A program made the position numbers and the translations under genes. From Bacillota bacterium (GTDB lineage Bacteria; Bacillota; Clostridia; Lachnospirales; Lachnospiraceae), in the NCBI GenBank assembly GCA_023390555.1, contig JAEWCQ010000006.1:1-64000 (forward strand): a DNA stretch of 64,000 nucleotides, written 5' to 3'. Positions 33,903-42,427 of the stretch are shown piece after piece. Position 1 is the first letter of the stretch. Each line of letters opens with the position of its first letter. The notes under the pieces are model-generated. The model was not told the origin of the DNA and did no database searches. It saw only the letters and a program-made list of their open reading frames with translations.

Positions 33903-34349
33903 CTATAATTTCTCTTTTGACTCACTGCATTTGATTCTTGTCACAACCGTGACTGTGTCCATGTCTTTAAAATTAAACTCGTAATTCACAACTCTGACAC
34001 TGACAAACATCCCAGGTTTTAAATCGTCAAACGAAATGCTCTCTCCTTCTTCATTCACAATTTTCATTTCATCTGAGCGAGGAATCCTGTAACTATCCCT
34101 GAAATATTTTATATTTTCGCCAAACCCTTCTACAATAATTTCCTTTGAATCAGCCTCTGTAATCCGCCCTCCAAAAGGAACATCCGTTAAAGAAAGGGCT
34201 TTTGGGAAAAGCAGAAGTTTCACATTTAACAGCATACTTACCAAAAACAGGCCAAAAAAAATAATAATTATGTATTTTGGTATACTATAAATTTTTCTCA
34301 GATTCAGATATTGTGATTGAAAATGTGTTTTATGGTTCAGTGATTTCAT
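33903..34349 (-). CDS. Hypothetical single-pass membrane protein
   Basis: 148 residues from the ATG at 34349 (GGGAGGC with a 6-nt spacer; the frame opens at 34364). One transmembrane helix at about 26-46 (YIIIIFFGLFLVSMLLNVKL), then an extracytoplasmic beta-rich domain of about 95 residues (GGRITEADSKEIIVEGFGEN, DLKPGMFVSVRVVNYEF) that resembles a small OB-like fold. Family not recognised. It follows the ABC transporter genes on the same strand after 219 bp and might be an accessory of that module. Confidence 0.65.
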   Translation of the reverse strand: MKSLNHKTHFQSQYLNLRKIYSIPKYIIIIFFGLFLVSMLLNVKLLLFPKALSLTDVPFGGRITEADSKEIIVEGFGENIKYFRDSYRIPRSDEMKIVNEEGESISFDDLKPGMFVSVRVVNYEFNFKDMDTVTVVTRIKCSESKEKL

Positions 34350-34397
34350 ATCGTTGCCTCCCATTCTGTTGCATCACGACGATGTGATTCCTTGCTC

Positions 34398-34422
34398 ATA
34401 GTCTTCTACTAATAAAGACTAT
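34398..34422. repeat. Hairpin between the ABC permease and the next gene
   Basis: Perfect 8-bp stem ATAGTCTT/AAGACTAT with a 9-nt loop. There is no T-run on either strand, so it is a weak terminator at best. It sits in the 200-bp gap after the ABC operon. Confidence 0.35.
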
Positions 34423-34567
34423 TCAAAAGTCATTTTGGTTCCCTTTTCCATCGTAAAAATTGAATGCACTTGTATTTTTCTATTTTTATCCAACCAATTT
34501 CCTCTTATGCAGAACCAAATGAAGTGCATGCGAATTTTTTAAGTTCCCAGCCATACACACTCCTTTA

Positions 34568-35269
34568 TCACAAATCTTTATTCTCTGCGTTGTGGATTGA
34601 CAAAACAGCGAAACCCAAAGATAGAAGTGTTAAAATGACAGGGAATATTGCATTATCAGCCAATGTAAAATCACCAACATTTGCCTGCGTGAGGAAAATC
34701 AATAGAAAGGAAGCAACGATCGTCGCTTTTGAAGATTTCATCGCCATTCCTACAAACAAGGCAATAAAGCTCATACTTACAATTACGGATGATTTTAAGA
34801 TCAGTTGAATATAGAATGATAAACTGCCCATATCGAAATCAATCAGGAACGATGATTGCATAAACCTGGCTCCAATAAACACGCATAGATAGATAGCCAG
34901 CTTTGTCAAAACCAATGCCGCAAAGTTGAATGACCAGACAGCCAGCATTTGAGAAGCTAATATTTTCTGACGTTTGATCGGATAGGAAAACATGATATTC
35001 ATAGTCTTGTTTTTGTAAGCACTTACGATAAATGATGCTGACATTACGCTGGTAAAAACAAGGAATGTCATGCTTGTGAACAATTCTATCGGTGAAGAAA
35101 TTGTGTTTTTACCCGGCGCTGCGTCCAGTGTTCCATCTGGATCGTTTGCAATACCCCAAAATGCAAGCGCAAAAACAAACAGACCTAACAGCATCGCTAA
35201 GATAATCGCATTGCGGATATACGTTCCGATCTTATTCTTCTTCCATTCCAGTCTGATTAACTTCAGCAT
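34568..35269 (-). CDS. ABC-2 type permease (BcrB/lantibiotic-immunity-like)
   Basis: The 233-residue membrane protein begins LKLIRLEWKKNKIGTYIRNA, typical of ABC-2 permeases, and has about six hydrophobic helices (19-40, 66-85, 110-132, 150-172, 178-192, 205-224). Its start overlaps the ATPase stop by 7 bp. It probably forms an exporter with the adjacent ATPase that removes a peptide antibiotic or bacitracin-like compound from the membrane; the substrate is not visible. Confidence 0.82.
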   Translation of the reverse strand: MLKLIRLEWKKNKIGTYIRNAIILAMLLGLFVFALAFWGIANDPDGTLDAAPGKNTISSPIELFTSMTFLVFTSVMSASFIVSAYKNKTMNIMFSYPIKRQKILASQMLAVWSFNFAALVLTKLAIYLCVFIGARFMQSSFLIDFDMGSLSFYIQLILKSSVIVSMSFIALFVGMAMKSSKATIVASFLLIFLTQANVGDFTLADNAIFPVILTLLSLGFAVLSIHNAENKDL

Positions 35270-36186
35270 CCTTCCCCACCCCCCGCTGTCATTTTTAAGA
35301 AATAATCTTCTAAGGTTTCTGTATGCTTACTGATAGAAGTGATTTCTACACCATTTAGCAACAATTCCTTTGCTATTTTCTGTGTAGTGACATCCACTTC
35401 ATAGATACGGATTTTAGAATTGTCCATAATTTTGAAATTGTTTAACTGCATTTTATCCGCAAGTAGATACGCTGCTTTTTGCGTATTCTCCACAGCCAGT
35501 TCTAGAAAGGCTGTGTTGATTTCGGAGATTTCTTTCATGGAAATTTCTTTCATCATCCTTCCGTGATTGATAATACCGATTGTATCTGCGATACTTTCGA
35601 TTTCAGACAGAAGGTGGCTGGATATCATAAGAGTCATGCCATATTCCGTACACAACATTCGGAACAAATCCCTGATTTGCTTCATTCCAGCAGGATCTAA
35701 CCCGTTTGTAGGTTCATCAAGTACGACCAGTTCTGGTTTGCATAAAACAGCACGGGCGATTCCCAATCTCTGTTTCATTCCCAAAGAATAATTTTTAACC
35801 GGTTTATCTGCTGCTTCCGTTAGATTCAACATTTCCAGCGCTTCATCTATGCTGCCTTTGTTGTAATATCCCATGTATTCACAATGAAGCTGTAAATTTT
35901 CTTTTCCACTCATATGTTCGTAAAATGTAGGAAACTCAATGATACTTCCCATACGTTTTAATACTTCATAAGAATTTTTCTCCAGTGTTCTTCCGAAAAG
36001 CGCAACCGTTCCTTTTGTTGGTTTCCAAAGATTTGTAATCATTTTCATTACCGTCGTTTTTCCTGCTCCATTCGGACCTAAAAACCCGTAAATCTCTCCT
36101 TTTTTCACGTGGAGATTGACATCCGTAACCAATTCTTTTTTCTCTATGATTTTTGTCAGTTGGTTTGTTTGTATTATATAAGACAT
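35263..36186 (-). CDS. ABC transporter ATPase, BcrA-like
   Basis: The 307-residue protein has Walker A GPNGAGKTT (about 38-46), Q-loop, signature SLGMKQRLGIA, Walker B LVVLDEPTNGLDP and H-loop ISSHLLSEIE. A C-terminal extension of about 90 residues is typical of the BcrA/NisF-type subgroup that protects against bacitracin or lantibiotics. AAAGGAGG with an 8-nt spacer precedes the ATG. It forms an operon with the permease and lies behind a two-component system, so drug-induced expression is likely. Confidence 0.9.
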   Translation of the reverse strand: MSYIIQTNQLTKIIEKKELVTDVNLHVKKGEIYGFLGPNGAGKTTVMKMITNLWKPTKGTVALFGRTLEKNSYEVLKRMGSIIEFPTFYEHMSGKENLQLHCEYMGYYNKGSIDEALEMLNLTEAADKPVKNYSLGMKQRLGIARAVLCKPELVVLDEPTNGLDPAGMKQIRDLFRMLCTEYGMTLMISSHLLSEIESIADTIGIINHGRMMKEISMKEISEINTAFLELAVENTQKAAYLLADKMQLNNFKIMDNSKIRIYEVDVTTQKIAKELLLNGVEITSISKHTETLEDYFLKMTAGGGEGC

Positions 36187-36210
36187 ATTGATTGCCTCCT
36201 TTCTGATACC

Positions 36211-36259
36211 ATTATAGCGGTACCGATTTTCAAAACTATTGACAAATTCTTACGAATTT
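36211..36259 (-). promoter_or_regulatory. Promoter and candidate operator of the BcrA-like ABC operon
   Basis: A TATAAT -10 (36211-36216) precedes the ATPase gene without a good -35 at 17 bp, suggesting activator dependence. About 28 bp upstream lies a perfect inverted repeat AAATTC-GTAA-GAATTT (36244-36259), a plausible binding site for the response regulator encoded next door. Confidence 0.5.
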
Positions 36260-36273
36260 CTTTCGCAACATGG

Positions 36274-37212
36274 CTAGTAACTTATTTTTTTCAATTTTAC
36301 TGTAAATGTCGTTTCAACATCAGGTGTACTGTCTAAAAAAATATCGCCCCCTAATTGGATCGCGAGATTCTTTGCAATCGTCAGTCCCAGACCATTTCCC
36401 TGTATTTCACGATTTCTGGAATCTTCCATTGTATATAGGCGGTCAAATACATGAGAAGCATATTCCTTTTTAATTCCTTTTCCTTTATCGGTTACGTCAA
36501 TCAACACACTGGCCTTATCTTCACGTAAAAATATTCCCAAGTATTTTCCGTCACTGCCATAGCGGAATACATTCGATATTAAATTGAACAGGATCCTTTG
36601 AAGCGCATCTTTGTCACCTTGTACAAACATAGTGGTTTCGGGTATCGATACATCAACTGTAAAATCCTTCTGCAATAAAATTTCATAGAAGCTTAAAACA
36701 GTTTCCCTGCATAGCTCATTGATGTTGATTTTACAAAGACTTATATTGGTATCGCCTGCTTCCAGCTTTGCAAGCGTAAAAAACTGATTGATGAGATTCA
36801 TTACCTGTTTCGCTTTTGCTTCCACCTTTTTCAGCATTTCGTCATCGGCATTGTTAAGAAGCATTATTTCCAAATAGCCCAATATAACAGTGAGAGGAGT
36901 CTTGATATCATGTGATATATTTGCCAGCATTTTTTTTGAAGAAATCTGGCCCTTCCTATCATCCGCTTTCCTCTTTTGACGGTCAATTAAAAGAGCGTTA
37001 ATTTGTCCACCTAATTCCATCAATACCTTGTGATCTGTAAATACCATTACCTTTTCATCGCTGCCTGTTTCTAAAATTTCTTCGAGCTTTTTACTGATCT
37101 GTCTTAATTTTGTTTGTATCCCTCTGGTAAAGACAATTTGCTGATAGATTATAATAAGAAACAGCACCACGATTATAATCGCGAAAAAGAAAATAATTGT
37201 TTTATCGCTCAT
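36274..37212 (-). CDS. Sensor histidine kinase
   Basis: The 312-residue kinase has a single N-terminal membrane helix (IIFFFAIIIVVLFLIIIYQQ), no large extracellular domain, a HisKA box ANISHDIKTPLTV (phospho-acceptor about H106), an N box (LFNLISNVFRYG), and G boxes DKGKGI and GNGLGLTIA. Kinases that lack a sensing domain and sit beside ABC transporters usually take their signal from the transporter. Start overlaps the response regulator stop by 4 bp (ATGA). Confidence 0.92.
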   Translation of the reverse strand: MSDKTIIFFFAIIIVVLFLIIIYQQIVFTRGIQTKLRQISKKLEEILETGSDEKVMVFTDHKVLMELGGQINALLIDRQKRKADDRKGQISSKKMLANISHDIKTPLTVILGYLEIMLLNNADDEMLKKVEAKAKQVMNLINQFFTLAKLEAGDTNISLCKININELCRETVLSFYEILLQKDFTVDVSIPETTMFVQGDKDALQRILFNLISNVFRYGSDGKYLGIFLREDKASVLIDVTDKGKGIKKEYASHVFDRLYTMEDSRNREIQGNGLGLTIAKNLAIQLGGDIFLDSTPDVETTFTVKLKKISY

Positions 37213-37904
37213 TCTTTGAAATCTCCTAACTTATATCCGATTCCCCATACCGTAATTATATATTGCGGATCGCGGGCATTGTCCTCTATCTTGTTTCTTA
37301 ATCTGCTTATATGAACATTTACAGCATTTTCATCCCCAAAGTAAGCGTCATTCCATACGAGAGAATAGATCTGTTCTTTGGTGTATACTTTTTTCGGATT
37401 CTGTAATAACAATTTCAAAATCTCAAATTCCTTTGCGGTAAGTTCTATTTGATTTCCATTTTTCTTTATAGAGTAATCGCTAAGGTTCATCACAAGATTC
37501 CCTTTTGTAAGAATGGGCTGCTGTACAGAAGCACTCATGGAATATTGTGTGCTTCTTCTGATATTTGCCTTGATTCGTGCTAAAACTTCTGTGATTGAAA
37601 ACGGTTTTGTAATATAATCATCTGCCCCCAATCCCAGACCGAGCGTCTTATCGGAATCAGAATCTTTTGCAGATATTATAAGAACAGGTACCGTGTTATT
37701 TTCTCTGATTCTGCTCAAAACCTCTATTCCGTTCATTTTAGGTATCATCAGATCAAGCAGCACTAAACTAAAACTGTCTGAAAAGAATTTTTCACAGGCA
37801 CATTCACCATCTATTGCAGTAATAACTTCAAAATTCTCTGTTATCAGAAAATTTTTTAGCATCGTACTAATTTCAATATCATCTTCTACTAATAAGATTT
37901 TCAT
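37209..37904 (-). CDS. OmpR-family response regulator
   Basis: The 231-residue regulator has a receiver domain (LLVEDDIEI, phospho-acceptor Asp in LVLLDLMIPKM, Lys in YITKPFSI) and a winged-helix OmpR/PhoB DNA-binding domain (LTAKEFEILKLLLQNPKKVY, VNVHISRLRNKIED). The ATG at 37904 has GGAGGG upstream; the frame extends to 37955. It should activate the neighbouring BcrA-like ABC operon, and possibly other promoters with OmpR-type direct repeats such as 38402-38418. Confidence 0.93.
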   Translation of the reverse strand: MKILLVEDDIEISTMLKNFLITENFEVITAIDGECACEKFFSDSFSLVLLDLMIPKMNGIEVLSRIRENNTVPVLIISAKDSDSDKTLGLGLGADDYITKPFSITEVLARIKANIRRSTQYSMSASVQQPILTKGNLVMNLSDYSIKKNGNQIELTAKEFEILKLLLQNPKKVYTKEQIYSLVWNDAYFGDENAVNVHISRLRNKIEDNARDPQYIITVWGIGYKLGDFKE

Positions 37905-38010
37905 ATTCCGTTCCCTCCAATTTAGCCAATCGTTTTTATTATATTGCGTTCCCATCGATTAAGCAAATGGATTCCTGCGTACTGCTTTTTCCTTCCACTT
38001 ATCCACGCAC

Positions 38011-38053
38011 AATAAAAGTAGACAGGGAAATCTCCTCCTTGTCTACTTTTATT
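38011..38053 (-). terminator. Strong hairpin terminator between ferredoxin and response regulator genes
   Basis: A 16-bp stem with one bulge (AATAAAAGTAGACA-GG against CC-TTGTCTACTTTTATT) lies 30 bp after the ferredoxin stop. The A/T-rich ends supply T-rich tails in both directions. Confidence 0.75.
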
Positions 38054-38082
38054 CAAAAACTTCACCAGGCAGATTGTCTTGT

Positions 38083-38256
38083 TTACATGGTCGAAATTGC
38101 GCCAAATCCACATTCCGATTCGCATGCGCCGCAATCAACGCAAACCGTACTGACTTCATAATAATTCTTGCCATCCGGATTGGTGATTGCACCTACCGGA
38201 CATGCACTTTTGCAGGCACCGCAGAATTGACAGTTATCAACATCAATTTTATGCAT
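38083..38256 (-). CDS. 2[4Fe-4S] ferredoxin
   Basis: The 57-residue protein has two cluster motifs, CQFCGACKSACPVGAI and CVDCGACESECGFGAI; the second has Gly where Pro is usual. It is a small soluble electron carrier of anaerobes. AAAGGAG precedes the ATG at 38256; the frame reaches 38289. No obvious redox partner is adjacent, although the EFR1-type remnant lies 4.5 kb away. Confidence 0.92.
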   Translation of the reverse strand: MHKIDVDNCQFCGACKSACPVGAITNPDGKNYYEVSTVCVDCGACESECGFGAISTM

Positions 38257-38401
38257 AATCTGTTCTCCTTTCCTAAGTATGATTCTCATCCATCATAACC
38301 GTTTTTCCTATTTACACACAATGCATGGAATCATACAAAAAAAAGTATTTGGTCCTGCCAAAAAAGAAAAATTTCATAAAAAACAAGGATCTGTTTCTGC
38401 G

Positions 38402-38418
38402 TGTGACGGTTTTGTGAC
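38402..38418 (+). promoter_or_regulatory. Direct repeats TGTGAC, 11-bp period
   Basis: TGTGAC occurs at 38402-38407 and 38413-38418, exactly one helical turn apart, the usual spacing for OmpR-family response regulators. It lies about 170 bp upstream of the orphan protein at 38586. The 38290-38585 gap also holds a stable GGTGCTG-caaa-CAGCACC hairpin (38511-38528) in what would be the mRNA leader. Confidence 0.45.
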
Positions 38419-38585
38419 AGTCAGATGAATGTTCCATGAATTCAACTATTCAGCTATAAACAAATGTACAAACCTATCCGAAATCAGCATTGTAATAAAT
38501 CTAATAAGCCCGGTGCTGCAAACAGCACCCAAATCAACAGGATGGCAAAATTGCTAAGGAAAGCGCAAACAAAAGGAGACTTTTT

Positions 38586-39326
38586 ATGGAAATCAGTAAC
38601 CTCACAAGCTTTTGGCAGAAAGTTCAGACCGCTCAATCCGCGGACGAAGACATCACTTCCAACTTATCCAGTACCTCCGGACAGGCAGCAGAAGAATATG
38701 CTGCTTATGACAGGTACATTCCATCGAACGAAACAGGCGATGAAATTTTCTGTTCTGACAACTACAATGACATTTTGAGCCAGAATCGTTCTATGATGCC
38801 ACCGCCTCCACCACCAGAAATGAATTCTGACGACAGTTCCACATCAACCACAGAAACTGATTCTTCCACAACCGCGACCGATACGGATACCACAGTAGAC
38901 GAAACTGACACCGCAATCGCTTCCTCTTTTTCAGATCTTCTGAATCAGATTTCTTCTACGATGCGCGTAAATCCGGACTCTATCCTTCAGACTATGGATG
39001 AACTCGGTCTGTCAGCCAGCGATCTGTACACTTCAGACGGAATGAGCCAACTCGTAACTGCACTGAATGAAGGTGCAAGCGAACGCGGACTGCCGACTGT
39101 GACCAATCTGGATGACAGTATTTCCTCACTGACTTCCTACGCTTCTGAAAGCGCTGATTCTTTACAGACTACTTATGACCTGAGCGATGAAGCTTACAGT
39201 TCACTGATGACCTCATTGGATGAACTGCTGAAACAATTTCTGGCGCAATATGGCAGTACGTCTTCTGATTCGGACAGTACCGAAACAGATGAGTCTGTAA
39301 GTACTTCTTCTGCAACACAAATATAA
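38586..39326 (+). CDS. Orphan Ser/Thr/Asp-rich protein with a poly-proline stretch
   Basis: The 246-residue acidic protein has no signal peptide and no membrane helix. An N-terminal part with Tyr/Asn (EISNLTSFWQKVQTAQSADE) is followed by six prolines (about 72-77) and a low-complexity Ser/Thr/Asp linker (about 80-110). Then comes an ordered-looking part (SSFSDLLNQISSTMRVNPDS, LDELLKQFLAQYG) and another acidic tail. AAAGGAG precedes the ATG. Family not recognised. It has its own leader, upstream direct repeats and terminator, so it is a single-gene unit on the strand opposite its neighbours. Confidence 0.7.
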   Translation: MEISNLTSFWQKVQTAQSADEDITSNLSSTSGQAAEEYAAYDRYIPSNETGDEIFCSDNYNDILSQNRSMMPPPPPPEMNSDDSSTSTTETDSSTTATDTDTTVDETDTAIASSFSDLLNQISSTMRVNPDSILQTMDELGLSASDLYTSDGMSQLVTALNEGASERGLPTVTNLDDSISSLTSYASESADSLQTTYDLSDEAYSSLMTSLDELLKQFLAQYGSTSSDSDSTETDESVSTSSATQI

Positions 39327-39355
39327 ATCATAATCCATCTGATTTATAAAATAAA

Positions 39356-39405
39356 CCCTGCATGAGAACGTAAACGCCTTATAAGGCCGCTCATACAGGG
39401 TTTTT
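39356..39405 (+). terminator. Terminator of the orphan gene
   Basis: Stem CCCTGCATGAG/CTCATACAGGG with one mismatch, an inner GCCTTATAAGGC hairpin, then TTTTT. The remaining 39406-39689 spacer shows only an imperfect inverted repeat near 39596-39635. Confidence 0.82.
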
Positions 39406-39689
39406 AAATTTTTATCGAACTATTTTTCTGCCAACTTTTCCGAGTGTAAAAATGGACCTTTCGGATAGTTCCATCCAAATCAAACAGCAAGGTTCTTACC
39501 TTTGTATGATCCTGCAAAAGATGCATTCTTCCATAACAGTCTCTCTCCTCAATTATTTCAATTTTTATTTGCACACCTTAAAACTTTATATATCATAGGC
39601 ACAATGGGCAACATTGCTCATTGGCACATAAGGGTGATGAACGATAAACGGCAGCGAAGTAATAACAGGCATGAACGCTACATGGAATC

Positions 39690-40280
39690 TCATCGCTCTT
39701 GTTCTGACAGCAAATAGCGTGCACCAAATTCTTCTCGTGCCTTTTGCGTATATTTCTTAACAAAATCTGATTTTGCATTCGTGTACGCATCCCGATTATG
39801 TTCAAATTGTTCTTTCAGGCTAAGCTTCAAAGCTTCATATTGCCGTGCAACATCCGAATGTTTTCGCAGATAGTCTCTGAAATATAATTCATTCCAATCA
39901 CCTGCCGGTTTCACATGAAGATGGTAGACCCTCCCCGCAAACCCGTCAGGCGTGTAGCCTTTATTTAAGTCAAGTGTTTTTTCTGCATCATTCCGTGCCA
40001 TTTCAAGCCACCCGCTGTTTTGCAGTAAATCGGAAATGCCATTAACATTATAAGCACCGGGTAGTTCCAGCAGAATGTCAACAATCGGTTTTGCAATAAG
40101 GCCACTGACCGATGTGCTGCCAATATGATTGATGCGGGAAACATCATATCCATGCAATATCGTTAAAAGACTTGTCCTTTCTTCCTTATACCAGATTGCA
40201 TAGTCAGGACTATATGGTTTTAAAATTATGGGAAAAAGCTGCCATAATTCATCGAGGCTCATATCCTTTAATTCTTTCAC
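39690..40280 (-). CDS. GrpB-family (nucleotidyltransferase-fold) protein
   Basis: The 196-residue protein matches the GrpB/UPF0157 family: YSPDYAIWYKEER, INHIGSTSVSGLIAKPIVDI (nucleotidyltransferase-like GS motif with Asp), and HVKPAGDWNELYFRDYLR. The family has a nucleotidyltransferase fold and no firmly established substrate; it often sits near aminoglycoside-modifying or acetyltransferase genes. The start is GTG at 40280 with AGGG 7 nt upstream. Confidence 0.88.
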   Translation of the reverse strand: MKELKDMSLDELWQLFPIILKPYSPDYAIWYKEERTSLLTILHGYDVSRINHIGSTSVSGLIAKPIVDILLELPGAYNVNGISDLLQNSGWLEMARNDAEKTLDLNKGYTPDGFAGRVYHLHVKPAGDWNELYFRDYLRKHSDVARQYEALKLSLKEQFEHNRDAYTNAKSDFVKKYTQKAREEFGARYLLSEQER

Positions 40281-40354
40281 TTTATCACCCTTTTTCTACT
40301 TTATTTTTGTCAATAAGAATTACGCTAAAATAGAATCGCACGACCAAACTTATC

Positions 40355-41146
40355 CTAAAACAGTTCATCTAACAGAATATAATACCGAATCTTATCCCAG
40401 TCCGGTTCTATTCTTAGTTTCTTAAATAACAGATCTTCCTGAAATCCCTCGTATGACGTTCCAGCATATTTCCCTTTGAAATTATGAAGCAGACTGCGAT
40501 AGCACAGAGCGATATCCTGCCATTTATCCGCTATCCCTGTCCTTCCCAAATCAATTAATCCGGATAGTTTCTCCTCCGTTCCAAAGATATTGGGAAGGCA
40601 ATAATCCCCATGTGACAATACCATGTCCTCATCCGGTCTATTTGCATACAGCCATTCGAGAAGTCTTTTCGGATTTTGGAAGCCATTCTCTCCGAATGTT
40701 TCGGGCTCCACATGATCCAGATTCACAAGATTATGTGCTACATTATATTCCGCCATTAGTAATTTTTTCTCCAGACTACAATTATATGGACATTGGGCAA
40801 TATCAACTTTCCATAACGCTTGTAATCCATCTGCCAGCATAGACACTAATTTCTCCGGATCTCTCATATACTCGTCTGCACAGGATATTTTCCCCGGTAA
40901 CTTTGTCATTAATAGAAAGCTCTTTCCGTTTTGTTCCTCATATCCGAGTATCCTTGGCACTGAAATCCTGCCTTGTAGCCATTCCATGATATGATGTTCA
41001 TTTTCCGCCCCTTCATGGATCGGCTGAATTTTTACAATTTTATCGGCAAATAACAATACGGTTGAATCAGACATACCAATCGGATCGATCGAGTAACTTT
41101 CACTGCCAACCAAAGCCTTGATTTTTTCAGGCAAATCTATCATCAT
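40355..41146 (-). CDS. APH(3')-like aminoglycoside phosphotransferase
   Basis: The 263-residue kinase shows the APH catalytic loop SHGDYCLPNIF, the metal site LIDLGRTGIADKWQDIA, and a C-terminal helix ending DWDKIRYYILLDELF. The last is the same ending as APH(3') enzymes such as APH(3')-IIIa. Length agrees (about 264). These enzymes phosphorylate the 3' hydroxyl of kanamycin or neomycin-type drugs. The ATG at 41146 follows GGGAGGG. Whether it gives resistance cannot be read from sequence; the divergence in the N-terminal half makes it a distant member. Confidence 0.85.
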   Translation of the reverse strand: MMIDLPEKIKALVGSESYSIDPIGMSDSTVLLFADKIVKIQPIHEGAENEHHIMEWLQGRISVPRILGYEEQNGKSFLLMTKLPGKISCADEYMRDPEKLVSMLADGLQALWKVDIAQCPYNCSLEKKLLMAEYNVAHNLVNLDHVEPETFGENGFQNPKRLLEWLYANRPDEDMVLSHGDYCLPNIFGTEEKLSGLIDLGRTGIADKWQDIALCYRSLLHNFKGKYAGTSYEGFQEDLLFKKLRIEPDWDKIRYYILLDELF

Positions 41147-41347
41147 TCGTGTTGTCCCTCCCAATAGTTGTATACCTCATTCACGCTACAGATTTTGGAA
41201 ACACATTCCACTGCTCACATAGATGAGAATGCACTTCCATTCGATTGCTTCTCTTCTATTATCATCATTTTCCCGCAATGGCGCAATGATTTTTCGGGAA
41301 AGTTTTTGGGAGTTATTCTCTTTTATCAGTACCTCCAGCATTTCAGT

Positions 41348-42241
41348 TTATTCTGTCGAATAGCCGATGCGAATCGGCAGAAAGCTGAACAGGACACCGC
41401 TTATAATCAGTACCGCCCCAATGAGAAATGTCAGATGTAGCGTCTCATGTAAAAATACAAATCCAAGCAGTGCGGAGGTCATAGGCTGCAATGGATAAAA
41501 TAAGGAACATTTTCCGGCTTCCATCATAGAAAGGCTCTTATTCCAGAGCAGGTGTGCAAACGCCGTACAAACGACCGCTATATAAATAAGTCCGAGGATG
41601 ATGGAAGGACGCAGAAGTGCTGCCGCCGCCTGCGGCGCTTTCGCCATCTGAACCGCAGATGCCGGAAGTGCACAAACTGCTCCGACCAATATTCCATAAG
41701 TCGTAACAGCCAGTGCATCATATTTTTGCGTAATACGCCTTACCGTCACACTCATAAGCGACCAGCTGATCACAGAAAACAGCGAAATCAGAATTCCTGC
41801 AAATGTTCCCCTGCTGCCTTCGCCGCCGATGATGATATAAACCCCAGCAATTGCCGCCGCAACTGAAACAATTTTCTGCGGTGTGACCTTTTCCTTTAAA
41901 ATTGGCACGGCAAAAATAATCATGAAGATCGGATTCAGGGAATTGATCAGAGACGCGAGCGATGCGTTCGACAATTGGGTTCCCAGCAGCTGGGCCCCGA
42001 TACTGAGAAAATATCCGACAATCCCGATAAACAGAATAAATTTGTAATCCTTATGTTCTATTTTTTCCGGTTTATTTCGACGGAGTAACAGCAGCAGAAT
42101 GATGCCGGACAACAGATACCGGATAAATAAAACGGCAAAGGATGGAAGCACTGCCAGAATAAATTTGCTTACTACATACATACTGCCCCATGCCATGGTA
42201 GCAAAGGCAAGATAAAGATAAACGCTTGTCTTGCTTTTCAC
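41348..42241 (-). CDS. EamA/DMT-superfamily transporter
   Basis: This is a ten-helix inner-membrane permease of the drug/metabolite family, two EamA repeats (about 12-140 and 152-290; AFATMAWGSMYVVSKFIL and ISLFSVISWSLMSVTVRR). The frame opens with TTG at 42250, but GTG at 42241 is correctly spaced from AAAGGAG (297 residues). It diverges from a LysR gene that probably controls it. Substrate unknown. Confidence 0.88.
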   Translation of the reverse strand: MKSKTSVYLYLAFATMAWGSMYVVSKFILAVLPSFAVLFIRYLLSGIILLLLLRRNKPEKIEHKDYKFILFIGIVGYFLSIGAQLLGTQLSNASLASLINSLNPIFMIIFAVPILKEKVTPQKIVSVAAAIAGVYIIIGGEGSRGTFAGILISLFSVISWSLMSVTVRRITQKYDALAVTTYGILVGAVCALPASAVQMAKAPQAAAALLRPSIILGLIYIAVVCTAFAHLLWNKSLSMMEAGKCSLFYPLQPMTSALLGFVFLHETLHLTFLIGAVLIISGVLFSFLPIRIGYSTE

Positions 42242-42427
42242 AATAACCAACTCCTTTTCTCTTACGAATTATTGCAATTATAGAATAAGGAGAATTCAAA
42301 TCAGGTGTAAAACAACCCCTGCTTGACTCTCAAACGATTCCAGTATACTATTGTGAATTGTATATGTAAAATATATAGATCAGATAGATCTATCACTAAA
42401 ACTGATAGTTGGCAAAGGGATAACGGA
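42242..42427. promoter_or_regulatory. Divergent promoter region, DMT transporter / LysR
   Basis: It holds a 12-bp palindrome GATAGATCTATC (42383-42394) close to the LysR start and a TATAAT box on the minus strand (42277-42282) in front of the transporter. This is the usual layout for a LysR regulator that controls its divergent neighbour and itself. Confidence 0.45.

Noticed and set aside
38500..38585. GGCAAA ... GAAA ... GCGCAAAC before the orphan gene, resembling part of a GEMM riboswitch
   Set aside because: The order is superficially similar, but the GGGTCTA block, the second stem and the ATGATTGCC block are missing, so it is not a c-di-GMP aptamer.
41190..41340. Minus-strand frame of about 50 codons between the DMT transporter and APH genes
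   Set aside because: It has no clear ribosome site and no recognisable domain; at most a fragment of a lost gene.
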